Below are positions 42,274-53,078 of a stretch of 64,000 nt of DNA, piece after piece. The stretch covers positions 45,508,001 through 45,572,000 of the forward strand of contig CM075943.1 of NCBI GenBank assembly GCA_038030265.1, written 5' to 3'. The notes under the pieces are model-generated. The model was not told where the DNA came from. It saw only the letters and a program-made list of their open reading frames with translations, and did not search any database. Position numbers and translations under genes: made by a program. Every line of letters begins with the position of its first letter. Position 1 is the stretch's first letter. This DNA comes from Corythucha ciliata. Taxonomy: Eukaryota; Arthropoda; Insecta; Hemiptera; Tingidae.

Positions 42274-44162
42274 ATGGTGCATCATTGTGCTGCGTTAAAC
42301 TGCTTCGAAAGATCTGTGAAGGGGCAGCCGAAGACAGTATCGTTTCATAGGTGAGCTATAAAAGTTGTGAATATTGGATAATATTCTCAGGATGTATAGT
42401 TATTTGACCTAATATTGTTAAAATATGCCCTCCAGTTTCCCGAAAGATGAAGCAAGGAGGAATCTATGGGTTACGATGATGAAGAGGTCTTTCGTCCCCA
42501 CGGATCACACCAAAATTTGTTCCAAACATTTTGCGGAAGATTGTTTTGACCGTAATAAACTGGGAGGACGTTGGTTGAAGCAGACCGCAGTTCCAACCCT
42601 ATTTGACTTTGATGTACCTGGGAATTCGCGTTGTCGGGGTCCTCCGACGAAGAGAATGGCTGTGGAAGAATCAAACATCGCAGGTATGAGCAATTAATTC
42701 AATTATATTTTTGTTGGAGAGTTTTTAAGAAAGCTAGTTTTTAGCTCCTCCGGCTGCCGATACTCGAACTGAAATTATGAAGATCTTAATTCCGGCTGTG
42801 GAAGAGACAATTGGTTCAGGTAATTGACATTAATTTTCAATAGATGGCTGCCTTGTGCTTGATTAGTAAAAATGGTATTCACATGATGTAGATGCCATGG
42901 AGATTGATTCGCAATCGGTGACGCAACCACTGCATTCTCCTCTGGGAGCATCCAATTCTTTCATAGACGCAGAACTCGAACCAAGCAAAGGCCACAACTT
43001 GACAAGTACGCCAGAGCGGCCTACGCCGTCACAAGGTGTGTAATTTTTCGCAAGATTTCTTTCTGCAATTAATGTGTCAAAATCTCTACATCTATGTTCG
43101 TTATGTAGAACTATTGTGTTCCCGAACTCCAAATAAGTCGGCGTCTCAGCTTGGAAGCAGGGAAGCATCTTCTTGGTCCACCCCGCAGAGGAGGCCACTA
43201 AAATGCTCTACAGGAAGTCGTTTCAAGTAAAATTTTGCAATGCTCAGTTTTAAGTTTAATGGTTTTAGCCTTGAGTGAACCAAACATTTTCACTTTTAAG
43301 GTACATCAGAGATTTTTGTAGTCCGACTACTCTACGGTCACCAGGAAAGGCTAAGAAGTTCATTTCCTTGGTGAGGAAAGAGATGGCTTTGAAGGATGCC
43401 TCGTTAAAGCGCATGAAACAAAAAGTTCGCCGACTTACCAGACGAGTGACTTCTCTGAAGACAATCTGCAAGGAATTGAAGAAAAATGGTCTTATTTCTG
43501 ACCATGCCAGCGATCTTCTTGTACGTAACTAAATTTTAGCCTTATACTTCCTTTCTATTGTTGGGGGGGAGGGGGACTGTCACCCAGGTTTTTAGTCTTG
43601 CTCGTGCATCGAATCTATTTACCAATTTTTCGCCGATTTTTTTCATTATTTCGAGAAAACATTTTTTTGATAGGTTGCTACTTGTTCGGTGCCAGAATTT
43701 CTCCAACGCGGCCATTTTGATACCGGGCTACACGAGAGTGAAGATGAAGAGCGCCAACTCTCAATCGACCACGACCACTCTTACTTTTCGCCTAATATAC
43801 AGTTTCTCAATGAATTCGTGGCAGATGTTGTGGGATATATTGCGGGGTTTGTTGAAAAACAAATTAGGAAAAAATTAAAATGTGAAGGTTGCTTGGATGC
43901 GATTGATAGGGAGGAGAGGGACAGAAATTCTCTAGTTGTATTAAAAAATAGAGGGGGGCTTCAAATACCCTCCAAAAGCATTGTTTTAGTGTGTAAAGAA
44001 GCTGAGAAAGTTTTTAGAGAAGAACAAATCAAAGGTTCCTTATTTGAAGGTGATTCAAAGAAATTAGTTGTTAAAACGTATTTACAGCTGTACCGCAGCA
44101 ATTCCGGATTAATTTTTCCATGTTTCGACCAGCATGACTCCTCCCAAGAATTGTTGGAACCC
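42274..44162 (+). CDS. THAP-domain gene related to P-element transposase, catalytic core missing
   Basis: Seven exons fit GT-AG rules and keep one frame: 42274-42350, 42436-42683, 42745-42819, 42892-43035, 43109-43226, 43301-43520 and 43674 to the gap. Residues 1-82 form a THAP zinc finger, a sequence-specific DNA-binding domain: Cys5, Cys10, Cys54 and His57 bind zinc, and Pro28, Trp37, Phe58 and the AVPTLF box (Pro79) match the invariant positions. A Ser/Pro-rich linker follows, then at about 225-294 a basic coiled coil (KKFISLVRKEMALKDASLKR, then RLTRRVTSLKTICKELKK). Exon 7 reads FLNEFVADVVGYIAGFVEKQ and LKCEGCLDAI, the C-terminal block of P-element/THAP9-type transposases. The RNase H-like DDE domain that should lie between coiled coil and C-terminus is absent. 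The ATG has A at -3. The end is lost in the gap. Either a domesticated regulator or an internally deleted transposon copy; nuclear location is expected. Confidence 0.78.
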
Positions 44163-44662
44163 NNNNNNNNNNNNNNNNNNNNNNNNNNNNNNNNNNNNNN
44201 NNNNNNNNNNNNNNNNNNNNNNNNNNNNNNNNNNNNNNNNNNNNNNNNNNNNNNNNNNNNNNNNNNNNNNNNNNNNNNNNNNNNNNNNNNNNNNNNNNNN
44301 NNNNNNNNNNNNNNNNNNNNNNNNNNNNNNNNNNNNNNNNNNNNNNNNNNNNNNNNNNNNNNNNNNNNNNNNNNNNNNNNNNNNNNNNNNNNNNNNNNNN
44401 NNNNNNNNNNNNNNNNNNNNNNNNNNNNNNNNNNNNNNNNNNNNNNNNNNNNNNNNNNNNNNNNNNNNNNNNNNNNNNNNNNNNNNNNNNNNNNNNNNNN
44501 NNNNNNNNNNNNNNNNNNNNNNNNNNNNNNNNNNNNNNNNNNNNNNNNNNNNNNNNNNNNNNNNNNNNNNNNNNNNNNNNNNNNNNNNNNNNNNNNNNNN
44601 NNNNNNNNNNNNNNNNNNNNNNNNNNNNNNNNNNNNNNNNNNNNNNNNNNNNNNNNNNNNNN
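44163..44662. other. Assembly gap, 500 N
   Basis: Exactly 500 unknown bases, a nominal length. It hides the 3' end of the THAP gene. The open frame that seems to continue past it belongs to an unrelated minus-strand LINE. Confidence 0.98.
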
Positions 44663-45005
44663 AAATGTTTACAAAGTGACAACAAAATCACAGGTGCTAA
44701 TCACAGCTGGAGAAGAATTCTTCGACGCTGTATATGCATCGACGAAGCAACAGCTCCCGAACACCTCTCTTGAAATCCCCGCCATTGAGATTTTTTAGGC
44801 GGCCCGGCAACGCGTTGTACAGCCTGACCCCACCGACGAGATGCATGTTCGCTGAGTCACCGCAAGGCGACACTTGCGAGCCACTAGACGCTCTCTGTTT
44901 CGCGTTGAATAGGCGTGCTCAGGCGCTAAAAATTCCGCATGAAGCTTCACGTACGATACCATTTCAAGGACATAAAGCGCCGGAAGAGTGAGTATCGCAA
45001 GCTCT
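44663..45005 (-). pseudogene. CR1/Jockey-type LINE ORF2 C-terminus
   Basis: Minus strand: LTLPALYVLEMVSYVKLHAE, HAYSTRNRERLVARKCRLAV, then after one frameshift near 44845 VGGVRLYNALPGRLKNL and RCIYSVEEFFSSCD with a stop at about 44694. This is the same C-terminal pattern as the LINEs at 5.1, 11.1 and 54.2 kb. The 3' UTR runs into the gap. The upstream RT is absent. Confidence 0.75.
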
Positions 45006-45110
45006 GAAAAAAATAGTATCCTTCGATAAACGTTTTTATTTTTCGAAAAAGTGGAGAGGGAGGAGTAGTTCGGGGGAAGGAGGGAGAGCCGAAACGCGTA
45101 AAATTCCTCG

Positions 45111-45300
45111 TTAAGGCCGAATTACACGTACCGAGTGCTCGGCCGAGACAGTGCACTCGGCCGAGTAAATCCTATGTGTAATCACCACAGAAAGTACTCG
45201 GCCGAGTGAATAACATGTGATTTTGTCTCTGCCCGGTCTCGGCCCAGTACTCGGCCTAGCCACTCGGCCGAGTTACTCGGTTGGTGTAATTAGGCCTTTA
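45111..45300. mobile_element. PIF-like miniature element with TTA duplication and CTCGGCCGAG motif
   Basis: 184 bp (45114-45297) flanked by TTA on both sides. Ends AGGCCGAATTACAC and GTGTAATTAGGCCT are inverted with one mismatch. The interior holds about eight copies or half-copies of the palindrome ACTCGGCCGAGT. No coding capacity, so it is a non-autonomous element. Confidence 0.82.
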
Positions 45301-45535
45301 GTGTGGAAATTATTGGGAAAGTATGGGTTATTCAGCTGTAATGCAATTCAGCTAACTGGCCCAGAGCTATCCCTCCCCCCGACATTCCTTTTACAGTCGG
45401 TCTCACCTCCTTTTCAGCTCACGAGCCCCAAGTGCTCGCCGGTTCGGTACTAAATACTTGGTGATAACTTGTCTACTTTTTTTGCGCATCGGCAGCAGGG
45501 CCATTTCGCGCAGCTACATTTTGTAAACTTGTCTA
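45301..45535. other. Non-coding spacer
   Basis: Short C-rich patch (45371-45380) in mixed sequence. Nothing coded is recognised. Confidence 0.4.
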
Positions 45536-45539
45536 TTGA

Positions 45540-45751
45540 AGGTCCTAATATTTTTGAATTATTTATTTTTCGTATTTTTCGCACTATTTGCCATCGAAAT
45601 CGAATTTTTGAAAAGTATTTTAAATTGTATTTGTATTTTGTTCAAAATACATTTCAAAAAGTATTTGTATTTCAGTATTTAAAATACATTTTTGAAAGTA
45701 TTTTGGGCTTTGTATTTAAAATACATTTTCAAAGTATTTTGCCCACCCCTG
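45540..45751. mobile_element. hAT-like miniature element end with AAAATAC motifs
   Basis: The right terminus GCCCACCCCTG (45741-45751), whose complement is CAGGGGTGGGC, is a typical hAT end. Inside, AAAATACATTT and AAGTATTTT recur about ten times over 150 bp. The other terminus was not found, so the element is truncated or its left end is diverged. It cuts off the protease of the gypsy element that starts at 45752. Confidence 0.65.
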
Positions 45752-46600
45752 GCTGTTATTAATGCCAACAAATTTTGTACTACGGTTGTAAGCCTTACGA
45801 TATTTTTCCGGGACTAAACTGGAGCGAATTACAGAAATAGGGCTGCCAGTATCTAATAATGACAAAATAGGAAAATTATTAAAATTAAACTTTACCTCAA
45901 CAAAATAAGCAGGATTGACAGATTCGATAAGATGGGTGGCCACGTCAGCCGTTCGAGGTGGACGGGTCACGGGGTACTTCGACGGACAACTTCTTATTTG
46001 GTGTTCGGTCGATCCGCAATTATAGCAGGAGCCTCTCGGTCGTCTAGGTTTGGTGCACTCATCAGAACGGTGGTTTTGCTCGTTGCAGTTGTAGCATCGG
46101 AATTTCGGAGGCTGATTTGACAGTGACTGCCGATCGAATGCAGTCGGTATCGCTAATGGTGTAGTCTTCCAGTTTTCATGATTGGCGGGAGAAGTTGAGT
46201 TCCTTTTCATCGTTTCATAAAGTCGTAATTTTTCACGAAACGAAAGAAGAGTGGATGAACCGTATAAAATCGATTTGTTTGCTTCTGAGTCAAAAATGCC
46301 ATTGATAATATACTGTATTACAGATTGTTCGTCTATTTCACCCCGACTAGCAATCTCCTTCATCGTTAAATAATATTCTTGGTACGATTCCTTAGCACCC
46401 ATTCGTCGGCTCGCAAGCATGTCATGAAGTTCCTTTGAATTGGACCGTACGCTTGTGCGGAATTTCCTGAAGATTTAAATGAGCCCTTGAAGTCCACGAT
46501 TGGTGCAGAAATACGGCGGTAATTTCCGTAACGCGGAGTAGGCGAGGTACGATTGGAGGGGGGTCGAAGAAACACATGTACAACTCCCCCTTAAGGCTAA
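45752..46600 (-). pseudogene. Ty3/gypsy Gag with two zinc knuckles and protease start
   Basis: Minus strand. The capsid end reads SNSKELHDMLASRRMGAKES, YIINGIFDSEANKSILYGSS and LSFREKLRLYETMK. Two CCHC knuckles follow, CYNCNEQNHRSDEC and CYNCGSTEHQIRSC. Then the protease active site LSLLDTGSPISVI with its Asp intact, and VPEKYRKAYNRSTKFVGINN, after which the hAT-like element begins at 45751. The gag N-terminus dissolves near 46450-46600, where frames no longer match. RT and integrase are missing. It is a different family from the gags at 8.3 and 26 kb. Confidence 0.8.
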
Positions 46601-47062
46601 AGTCCATAGGTCTCTAGTGAGTTTCTGTGTCAAGAGATCGCGCTACTGCGCTCGCCAAACGATTCTACTTCTCACGTCCGCAAAAATTGACCGATTTTGT
46701 TTTTGTAAATTGATTCCTACTCATTGATGCCAAAAATTTTAAGGAAATTGGGTCGCTGATTTTTAAAATGACTCTAGCCCATAAAATTTTAAATTCAAAA
46801 TTTGAAAAAATAAATTTTTGGAGAAAACTGGATTATGCCACGAAGCAGCGTGAAATCTTGAATACGAAATGTATTTTGTTTTTTATTTTGGTCCAGAAAC
46901 ATCGTCCGAAAGAGAAAAATGCGACATCAAAAAGAATAGCCGCCCCAAGGCTAGGGTAGTTAGTCATGGTGGTGCGTACGGGAGGGGTCACTCGAACGCC
47001 TTCTCAGCTTAACTCCTTCCTTTGCACTCACACGATCCAGGAATTAGTTTCCAACATGCGCT
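46592..47062 (+). mobile_element. Repeat element E, copy 1 (inverted partner at 52639-53078)
   Basis: Begins TTA then AGGCTAAAGTCC and ends near CCAGGAATTAGTTTCCAA. The inverted copy at 52639-53078 ends ACTTTAGCCT then TAA, so both have the same terminus against TTA/TAA. A 63-codon frame (46768-46959, MTLAHKILNSKFEKINFWRK...) is open in both copies with few differences, but the sequence is Lys/Ile rich and resembles no known domain, so it may be a chance frame kept by recent duplication. Confidence 0.65.
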
Positions 47063-47750
47063 CATTTTGTTAGTACAATTATGAATATTAGGCTCACTAA
47101 ATTCCTTTTTTATTTATTTTGAGTTTCCATCGAGGAATATCAAGTTCCGTCGACATTCTTCGGCTGCTAATGTGAGGGTGTTCATGGACCATGTCCAACA
47201 CAAAAAAACAAAAAAATAGAAAACCAGCAGACGCCCTAAATAATTCGTAGAAATAATAATAATTGTCCTTCCGCCTGCTCCTATAGAGACCTTACGTACC
47301 TTAGGTACGCGGTGAACACCAAGTTCATAGTGAATAAGAATAACTGCAAAACAATTAAATGGGTTGAAGTAGACCTGATATACAATCAAAAAGACGAAAT
47401 ACACCATGGTTCAAAACTAGTTCATTTCCGAGGGACGATTTTTTTTTTTTTTTTTTTTCATACATACATATCTTGCTTTTCTTAATAAATGCAACTTTGT
47501 CATTTCCAAGCGAACTTTCGGTGACTCCCGACGCCGGATTCGAAAATATCACATTTTTTCCTATTAGGAATGAAAGTTTTCTCCGGGAATTAGGCCCATA
47601 TTTATGAACGTTCCTTACCTAGGCCTAGGCCTATGGAAATGTTGAAAACAGGTTTGAGTACAACAGTACAAGTACCGAGATCTTGACCCCTCAAGAACTG
47701 ACTTATCTATTAAACAGTGAATTTGACCCAGAAAATGAACTGCCTGCCAA
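47063..47750. other. Non-coding DNA with a copy of the 18.3 kb short repeat
   Basis: 47120-47215 contains GTTCCGTCGAC, CTAATGTGAGGGTG and TTCATGGACCATGTCC followed by an A-rich run, the inverse of 18262-18366. A T run lies at 47440-47458. No gene is recognised. Confidence 0.5.
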
Positions 47751-47753
47751 AAA

Positions 47754-48002
47754 ATGGCGACTCATAACATACCGATAAGCTTTGCCTCCACTTGTGCCTT
47801 TTCGCGTGCGTCAGAGGCATGCCTCATAGCCGCACGGTTTGTTGAACGTGAAGAATGCGCTATTGCATGCCTCAAAAAGCTGGAAGGTTATCAGAAATTG
47901 CGTGGACAGCTTAGACGCATGAGTTCTTTAAAGTTGAAGCGAAAGTTGAAAAGGCGTGTGGAATTGAAAGAGGAAGACGAAAGGGCACAAGTGGGGACAT
48001 AG
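47754..48002 (+). CDS. Small basic hypothetical ORF
   Basis: 82 codons from an ATG: the N-terminal half is Cys/Ala rich (STCAFSRASEACLIAARF), the C-terminal half is a Lys/Arg/Leu-rich segment that could form a charged helix (LRRMSSLKLKRKLKRR). There are no recognisable domain and no clear splice context. It may be chance. Confidence 0.2.
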   Translation: MATHNIPISFASTCAFSRASEACLIAARFVEREECAIACLKKLEGYQKLRGQLRRMSSLKLKRKLKRRVELKEEDERAQVGT

Positions 48003-49380
48003 CTGTAGAGGAAACTGACATTTTCACCACACATTGTCTCATATAATAAATTAGTCCACGGAAAATGACTTTTTCGGCCGATAAAATGAAAATTATCCCA
48101 CGAATAAATTTGGTTTCTTTGTCCGGAAACTGTGGTTACTCAGTCGGAGGACGCTGCCTCGGAGGCATGACTTTCCGCGATATAAAAAAACTATACCACA
48201 AACTAACCAACTTTGACTGAGTTTTGGGCATTTCCCAAAGGACTCTTAAGCCGTGTCCGGCTCACATCGAAGCACTTTGAAAATGTTGTCCTGAGAATAG
48301 CTAATAACACCAACTTGACTCCTGGGTGAATTCTGAATTGGGCACCCGAATTTAATGATAAATGGACGAAATCTCGATAGTTTCTATGCACGAGGAGTCC
48401 AAAATTCGAGTCGAATTTTGACCTGATGAGTCCTTGAAAGGCTCCATCAAGTGATTTTGACGTTTTTGGCAGCGTTTTACCGTTTTCAATGTCTGCATGA
48501 CCCTTCCCGTGGACGGTGGCCGCGCATTTGAATGCCCTCAAGTCAAAAGAAAGAGCATCAGCGCTGGGTGGACCTCACTAACTCACTGTGGAGTGAATAA
48601 AATCTGTCGTTACTAACGATATCCGCCGCAGTGACGCCCCCTTAGGTGCTTTTTGATCATAGGACCTGCTGCATTCCACAACTGAACGTTTGCTCTTCCG
48701 GCTCCTATAATATTTTATAGAAATCGCCTACTTTTTGGTGATTTTGGTGTAGATAGATTACTTGAATGGACGAAACTTCATGTCTTGTGGTTTAAGTAAA
48801 CGAGAAATCCTAAAATCGAAATGGATTTACGATCCGTCAGGGTTGACGAAGTTTTCCGGTGTGACACAACGGGTCAAAAATCGCCTATAATGGACCCATG
48901 AGTGGAGGTATAAATGGCCGAAATCTTGGGCAGATCTTGCTGCCTCGGCTCTTTGGGAGTCCTGATGATTACAATCATCTGTTGTAACTACTAACTAGGG
49001 TTCGCAATCCCGCATGAACTAGGGTTCAATCGTGCAAGATTGAATGCGGGATTATAACCCACTTTTAGCCCGCTTTTAACGACTTTAACAACAATGAAAA
49101 AACATGTCAATTTAATTCAAAGGGAGCGAGTGCAACGCATTAGCGTTATAAAGGGAAACATACCTGGCCAAATAGACAACACAGATTCGCCAGACTAAAA
49201 ATTGCTTCCTCGAAAACTGAAGGTATGGGAAGCTATGTGATCGTTTCTCGAGGTGAAAAAATTGTTGGTCTTAATTTCATTGGTCTCAATTTGGTGGATT
49301 TCAAAAATTCCACTTGCCATTTGCGTTTCAGAGCTTTCTGTACAACTTTGGTTCCGTATCTGTCTATGTGTCTTTACACT
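48003..49380. other. Non-coding DNA
   Basis: No domain-bearing frame. A short inverted pair (TTCGCAATCCCGCATG near 49001, AATGCGGGATTATAACCC near 49044) may mark a small miniature element. Otherwise nothing is recognised. Confidence 0.4.
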
Positions 49381-49384
49381 TTAT

Positions 49385-49985
49385 ACCAACGCTCATATCT
49401 CCTAAAGTATAGCCAACCGATTTTGATGACATCTTCGTGATACACGTAGGTTAGGCTACAGATGGTCTCATTTCAATTTGAGTTAAATCGGTCCAATAGG
49501 AGGGGCTCCAGGGGGGCGTAGTGTACACTTCTGACTAACGCTCATATCTCCTAGAATAGGCAACTGAGCTTGATCAAATATTCATGATTAACGTAGGTTA
49601 GACTATAGATGGTCCCATTTAAATTTGAATTCAATCGGTCCAAAGGGGGTGGCTCCAGAAGGGGGGGGGGTTGGACTACCCACCAACGCACGTATTTCCT
49701 AAGAAAGGCAACCGACCTTGATGAAATATTCATGATGAACATTGGTTGAGCTATAATATGGCCCCATTTAAATTGGAATAAAATTGGTCCAATTGGAGTG
49801 GCTCCAGGGGGGGGGGGCAATGTACGTACACTTCTCACCAATAACGTACATATCTCCTAGAGAAGGCAACTCATCTTTTCGAAGTTTTCATGGTAAACGT
49901 AGGTTAGATTAGACTATAGATGGTCCCATTTCATTTTGAATTAAATCGGCCCAATATGAAGGGCTCCAGGGGGGCAGTGTAAAGT
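49385..49985. repeat. Tandem array, four diverged units of about 150 bp
   Basis: Each unit has ACGCTCATATCTCCTA, then ATTCATGATTAACGTAGGTT, CTATAGATGGTCCCATTT, AATCGGTCCAA and GGCTCCAGGGGGG. Unit starts are near 49389, 49538, 49685 and 49842. The units have diverged, so the array is older than those at 13.6 and 51.1 kb. Confidence 0.82.
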
Positions 49986-50339
49986 GCACACTTGACGTGC
50001 ACGATTAGCCAAAATTTTGTTCTCGAATTATCTATGTTAATTTTGGCAGATTTGTCTTCTTAATAAGAGATCAATTGCTGCCTCTGGCGAGTGCTGCCTT
50101 GGAGAAAATACCCCTCCTCTCACTACCTAATAGATCCGGCCCTGTTCAACGAAGATAACGTTACTCGAGGAAGCATTGTGCTAACACCATTAGCAGACGT
50201 TTTTGGTTTTATTGCTTGTGCGCCGCCCGCGGTTGCCGTGTTATGAGATTGGTAACGTACTAACGTAACGATTAGACCATTTTCGTTGGGCCCTCGAGCC
50301 GAATACTTCACAATTTGATCTTCTGCCGTTCGTTTTCCG

Positions 50340-50600
50340 GCAATTAATTTTTCGAATTAACTGCCAAACTTATTTTATAAATGGCAAAAGTCACGGAATT
50401 GGGCCCTGAAAGAGCGAAAGTCCTTAAAAATGGTTCATGTAAGAGCAAAACTCTCGAAACTTTGGTTTTTGAACGAGCTGGAACGAGAAGAATCCGCAAA
50501 ATTTAGTTTTTAAACAGCAAAAATACTTTGAAATTAGGTTTTGCAGGCAAAATAACGACCATTTTTTCTAAAAGTGCCAAACGCGCGTGATTGGTTTTGA
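50340..50600. repeat. Degenerate 35-bp repeats
   Basis: Loose units (AAATGGCAAAAGTCACGGAA, GAAAGAGCGAAAGTCC, AAATTTAGTTTTTAAACAGC) like those at 10240-10950. No gene. Confidence 0.5.
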
Positions 50601-50704
50601 ATCAGTCTGTGAGCCAAATTGTGTGGTTTCGGGGGGTCGACTGTTCAAGATTATAGGGTGAATGTATCATTTTTTGGGAGGCGATGGCGGTGTAAAGGAG
50701 TGAT

Positions 50705-50963
50705 TCAGTGGGTGAAATCGCTGCCTTTTTCTTCACGCTACACGATTGTTGGCCCCGGCGCTCGAGCTGACCTGGAAACGAGTCAGCGACTCACCGAGGA
50801 GACCCGGCTCAGCAGGTCTAATGAGAATCGTGAGGGCGAAATGGGGATCGCGGACGTTGCGATCAAGCCCCATAACTATTTGTTCAAAGATGAACGTAAA
50901 AGATGGGAGTTGGACACGCCAGACGTTACCTTGAGAAGTAGGACAAAAAGTGGACAATTTTGA
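50705..50963 (+). CDS. Possible exon or small ORF of unknown function
   Basis: The open frame reads SSRYTIVGPGARADLETSQR, LTEETRLSRSNENREGEMGI and YLFKDERKRWELDTP. It is charged and more GC-rich than its neighbours, which looks coding. A weak GTAGGA donor lies near 50939, and the acceptor side (GATTCAG at 50709) is unconvincing. I cannot assign a family; chance or a transposon-derived fragment is equally possible. Confidence 0.22.
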
Positions 50964-51129
50964 ACTCTCCCCGGACGCTCTACAAAGTAGGACATGTCCG
51001 GGGAAAGCAAGACGGTGAAAGCTCAGAAAAAGAGGAAGGAGAAAAATAAAATAGAACCCTAAACCCTAAAAATGAAAAATCGTCTGTATAGGTACGGCTT
51101 AAAACTCAATAGTAACAGTATATTATACC

Positions 51130-51818
51130 GGGACGTCCTAATTTGCGGAAACTCAGTAATGCTTGCGGAAACGACATAAAAAATTATCCCAGGACGCTGA
51201 AAATGCACACAGTTCCTACTTGCACTGATCTCAAGAAACTTTGTCCACAGTTACCCCGAGTTACCGAATAGTACTAGTACTTCTCCCCGAAGAGTCATTT
51301 GCGGAAACGAAAAAAACTTGCGGAAACGATGTGTAAAAAATTTGGAGGACGCTCAAACCACTCACAGTTACTTCTGACGTCGTTTAGCAGAATATTTGCT
51401 GAAAGTTATCTCGAGTAACCGAATAGTACTAGTACTTCTCCCTGAAGTGTCATTTGCGGAAACGAAAAAAACTTGCGGAAACGATGTGTAAAAAATTTGG
51501 AGGACGCTCAAACCACTCACAGTTACTTCTGTCGTCGTTAAGCAGAATATTTTCAAACAGTTACCCCGAGTTACCGAATAGTACTAGTACTTCTCCCCGA
51601 ATAGTCATTTGCGGAAACGAAAAAAGCTTGCGGAAACGATATTTACAAAATTTGGAGAACGCTCAAACAACTCGCAGTTACTTCTGACGTTAATTGGAAG
51701 AATATTTGGTGACAGTTATCTTGAGTAACCAAAAATTACTAGTACTTCTTATCGAAGAGTCATTTGCGGAAACGATATGTAAAAAATTTGGAGGACGCTC
51801 AAACCACTCACACCCCTT
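51130..51818. repeat. 155-bp tandem array with TGCGGAAACG motifs
   Basis: The landmark ACTAGTACTTCTC recurs at exact 155-base steps (unit landmarks 51266, 51421, 51576, 51731). Each unit holds CGAGTTACCGAATAGTACTA, TTGCGGAAACGA twice, and GGAGGACGCTCAAACCACTC. There are about four and a half units with moderate divergence. Confidence 0.88.
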
Positions 51819-51819
51819 T

Positions 51820-52638
51820 TGACCCTATAGTCAAAATGTTCGATTTTGAATAAATAAAGCTCTATTTTTTGAAGCAAAATGGTTTAAATTCGAGCTTGTA
51901 ACACAATAACCCAAATAAATGATTTGAACGAGGTTACATAATATGTATCTAACATAAGAAGTATTCTTAACAGGGTAATCCTGTGAAGTGATTTAGGTCT
52001 AACAAGGTCGGGTTGACTTTCATGACAAAATTAGAAAACTCAGATTTGTCCAGATTGAGACGCTGTCATCGTCACAAAAAAATGAATAACTCCTACCAGA
52101 AACTGTTATTCCGAACTACAAAAAAATTGTGATATTTTCGAATCCGATGTCAGAAGTCGACAAGCTTCGTGTGGAACCGACAAAGTTGCTAATGTATTGA
52201 GAAAAACGAGGTACCTATGCCTTAAAAACGCCTGAAAAATCGTATCTCGGAAACTATTGAGTTTCGGACTGTGTATGTAATTCGTATTTTAGAATGCAAA
52301 TTAGGTCTACTGAGAAACAAGTTTCCTTGCACGTCCGTCAGCAGGATTTTTAGGAATTTTGATTGATATGTGACAGACAGATTTGTTTCGGCCTGGATGC
52401 CTTGAGAATGGGGTGAAAGTAGTCGGCAATGTTCCAATAAATGAATGTTTTATACTCAAATAAAAATTAAAATAAAAAATAGGTACCAAAATCAGGTCTA
52501 CTTTCACCCCATTTGTGTTTTGTTTTGCAGGTATTCTGAAACATCCTGTAGGCACCTGTTTTACATAATTATGTATAGGTATTATTCAATCAATCAATTA
52601 ATTAATAACCTAGGCAAAGTAATAAATAAATGCGGTGA
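51820..52638. other. Non-coding DNA
   Basis: AT-rich, with no recognised gene or repeat structure. Confidence 0.4.
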
Positions 52639-53078
52639 TATATTGAAACTAATTTCTGGAGTGCGTGAGTGCAAAGGAAGGAGCTAAGCGTTCGAGTGAC
52701 CCCTTCCGTACACACCACCATGACTAACTACCATGGCCTTGGGGCGGCTATTCTTTTTGATGTCGCATTTTTCTCTTTCGGACGGTGTTTCTGGACCAAA
52801 ATAAAAAACAAAATACATTTCGTATTCAAGATTTTACGCTGCTTCGTGGCATAATCCAGTTTTCTCCAAAAATTTATTTTTTCAAATTTTGAATTTACAA
52901 TTTTATGGGCTAGAGTCATTTTAAAAATCAGCGACCAAATTTCCTTAAAATTGTTGGCATCAATGAGTAGGAATCAATTTACAAAAACAAAATCGGCGAA
53001 TTTTTGCGGCCGTGAGAGGTAGAATCGCTACGGCTATATTCCCTCTCTCTCGCACACTTGTCGTCCACTTTAGCCTTA
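52639..53078 (-). mobile_element. Repeat element E, copy 2
   Basis: Inverted partner of 46592-47062. Its minus strand carries the same 63-codon frame (52919-52728) with a handful of substitutions. It ends ACTTTAGCCT followed by TAA at about 53079. The two copies lie 5.6 kb apart in inverted orientation. Confidence 0.65.

Noticed and set aside
43689..44798. A 369-residue protein continuing past the second gap
   Set aside because: The right part (44663-44798) is the antisense of a minus-strand LINE C-terminus. The THAP gene can be followed only to 44162.
46366..46607. Separate small genes on the minus strand
   Set aside because: They are out-of-frame readings of the gag N-terminal region of the gypsy element ending at 45752.
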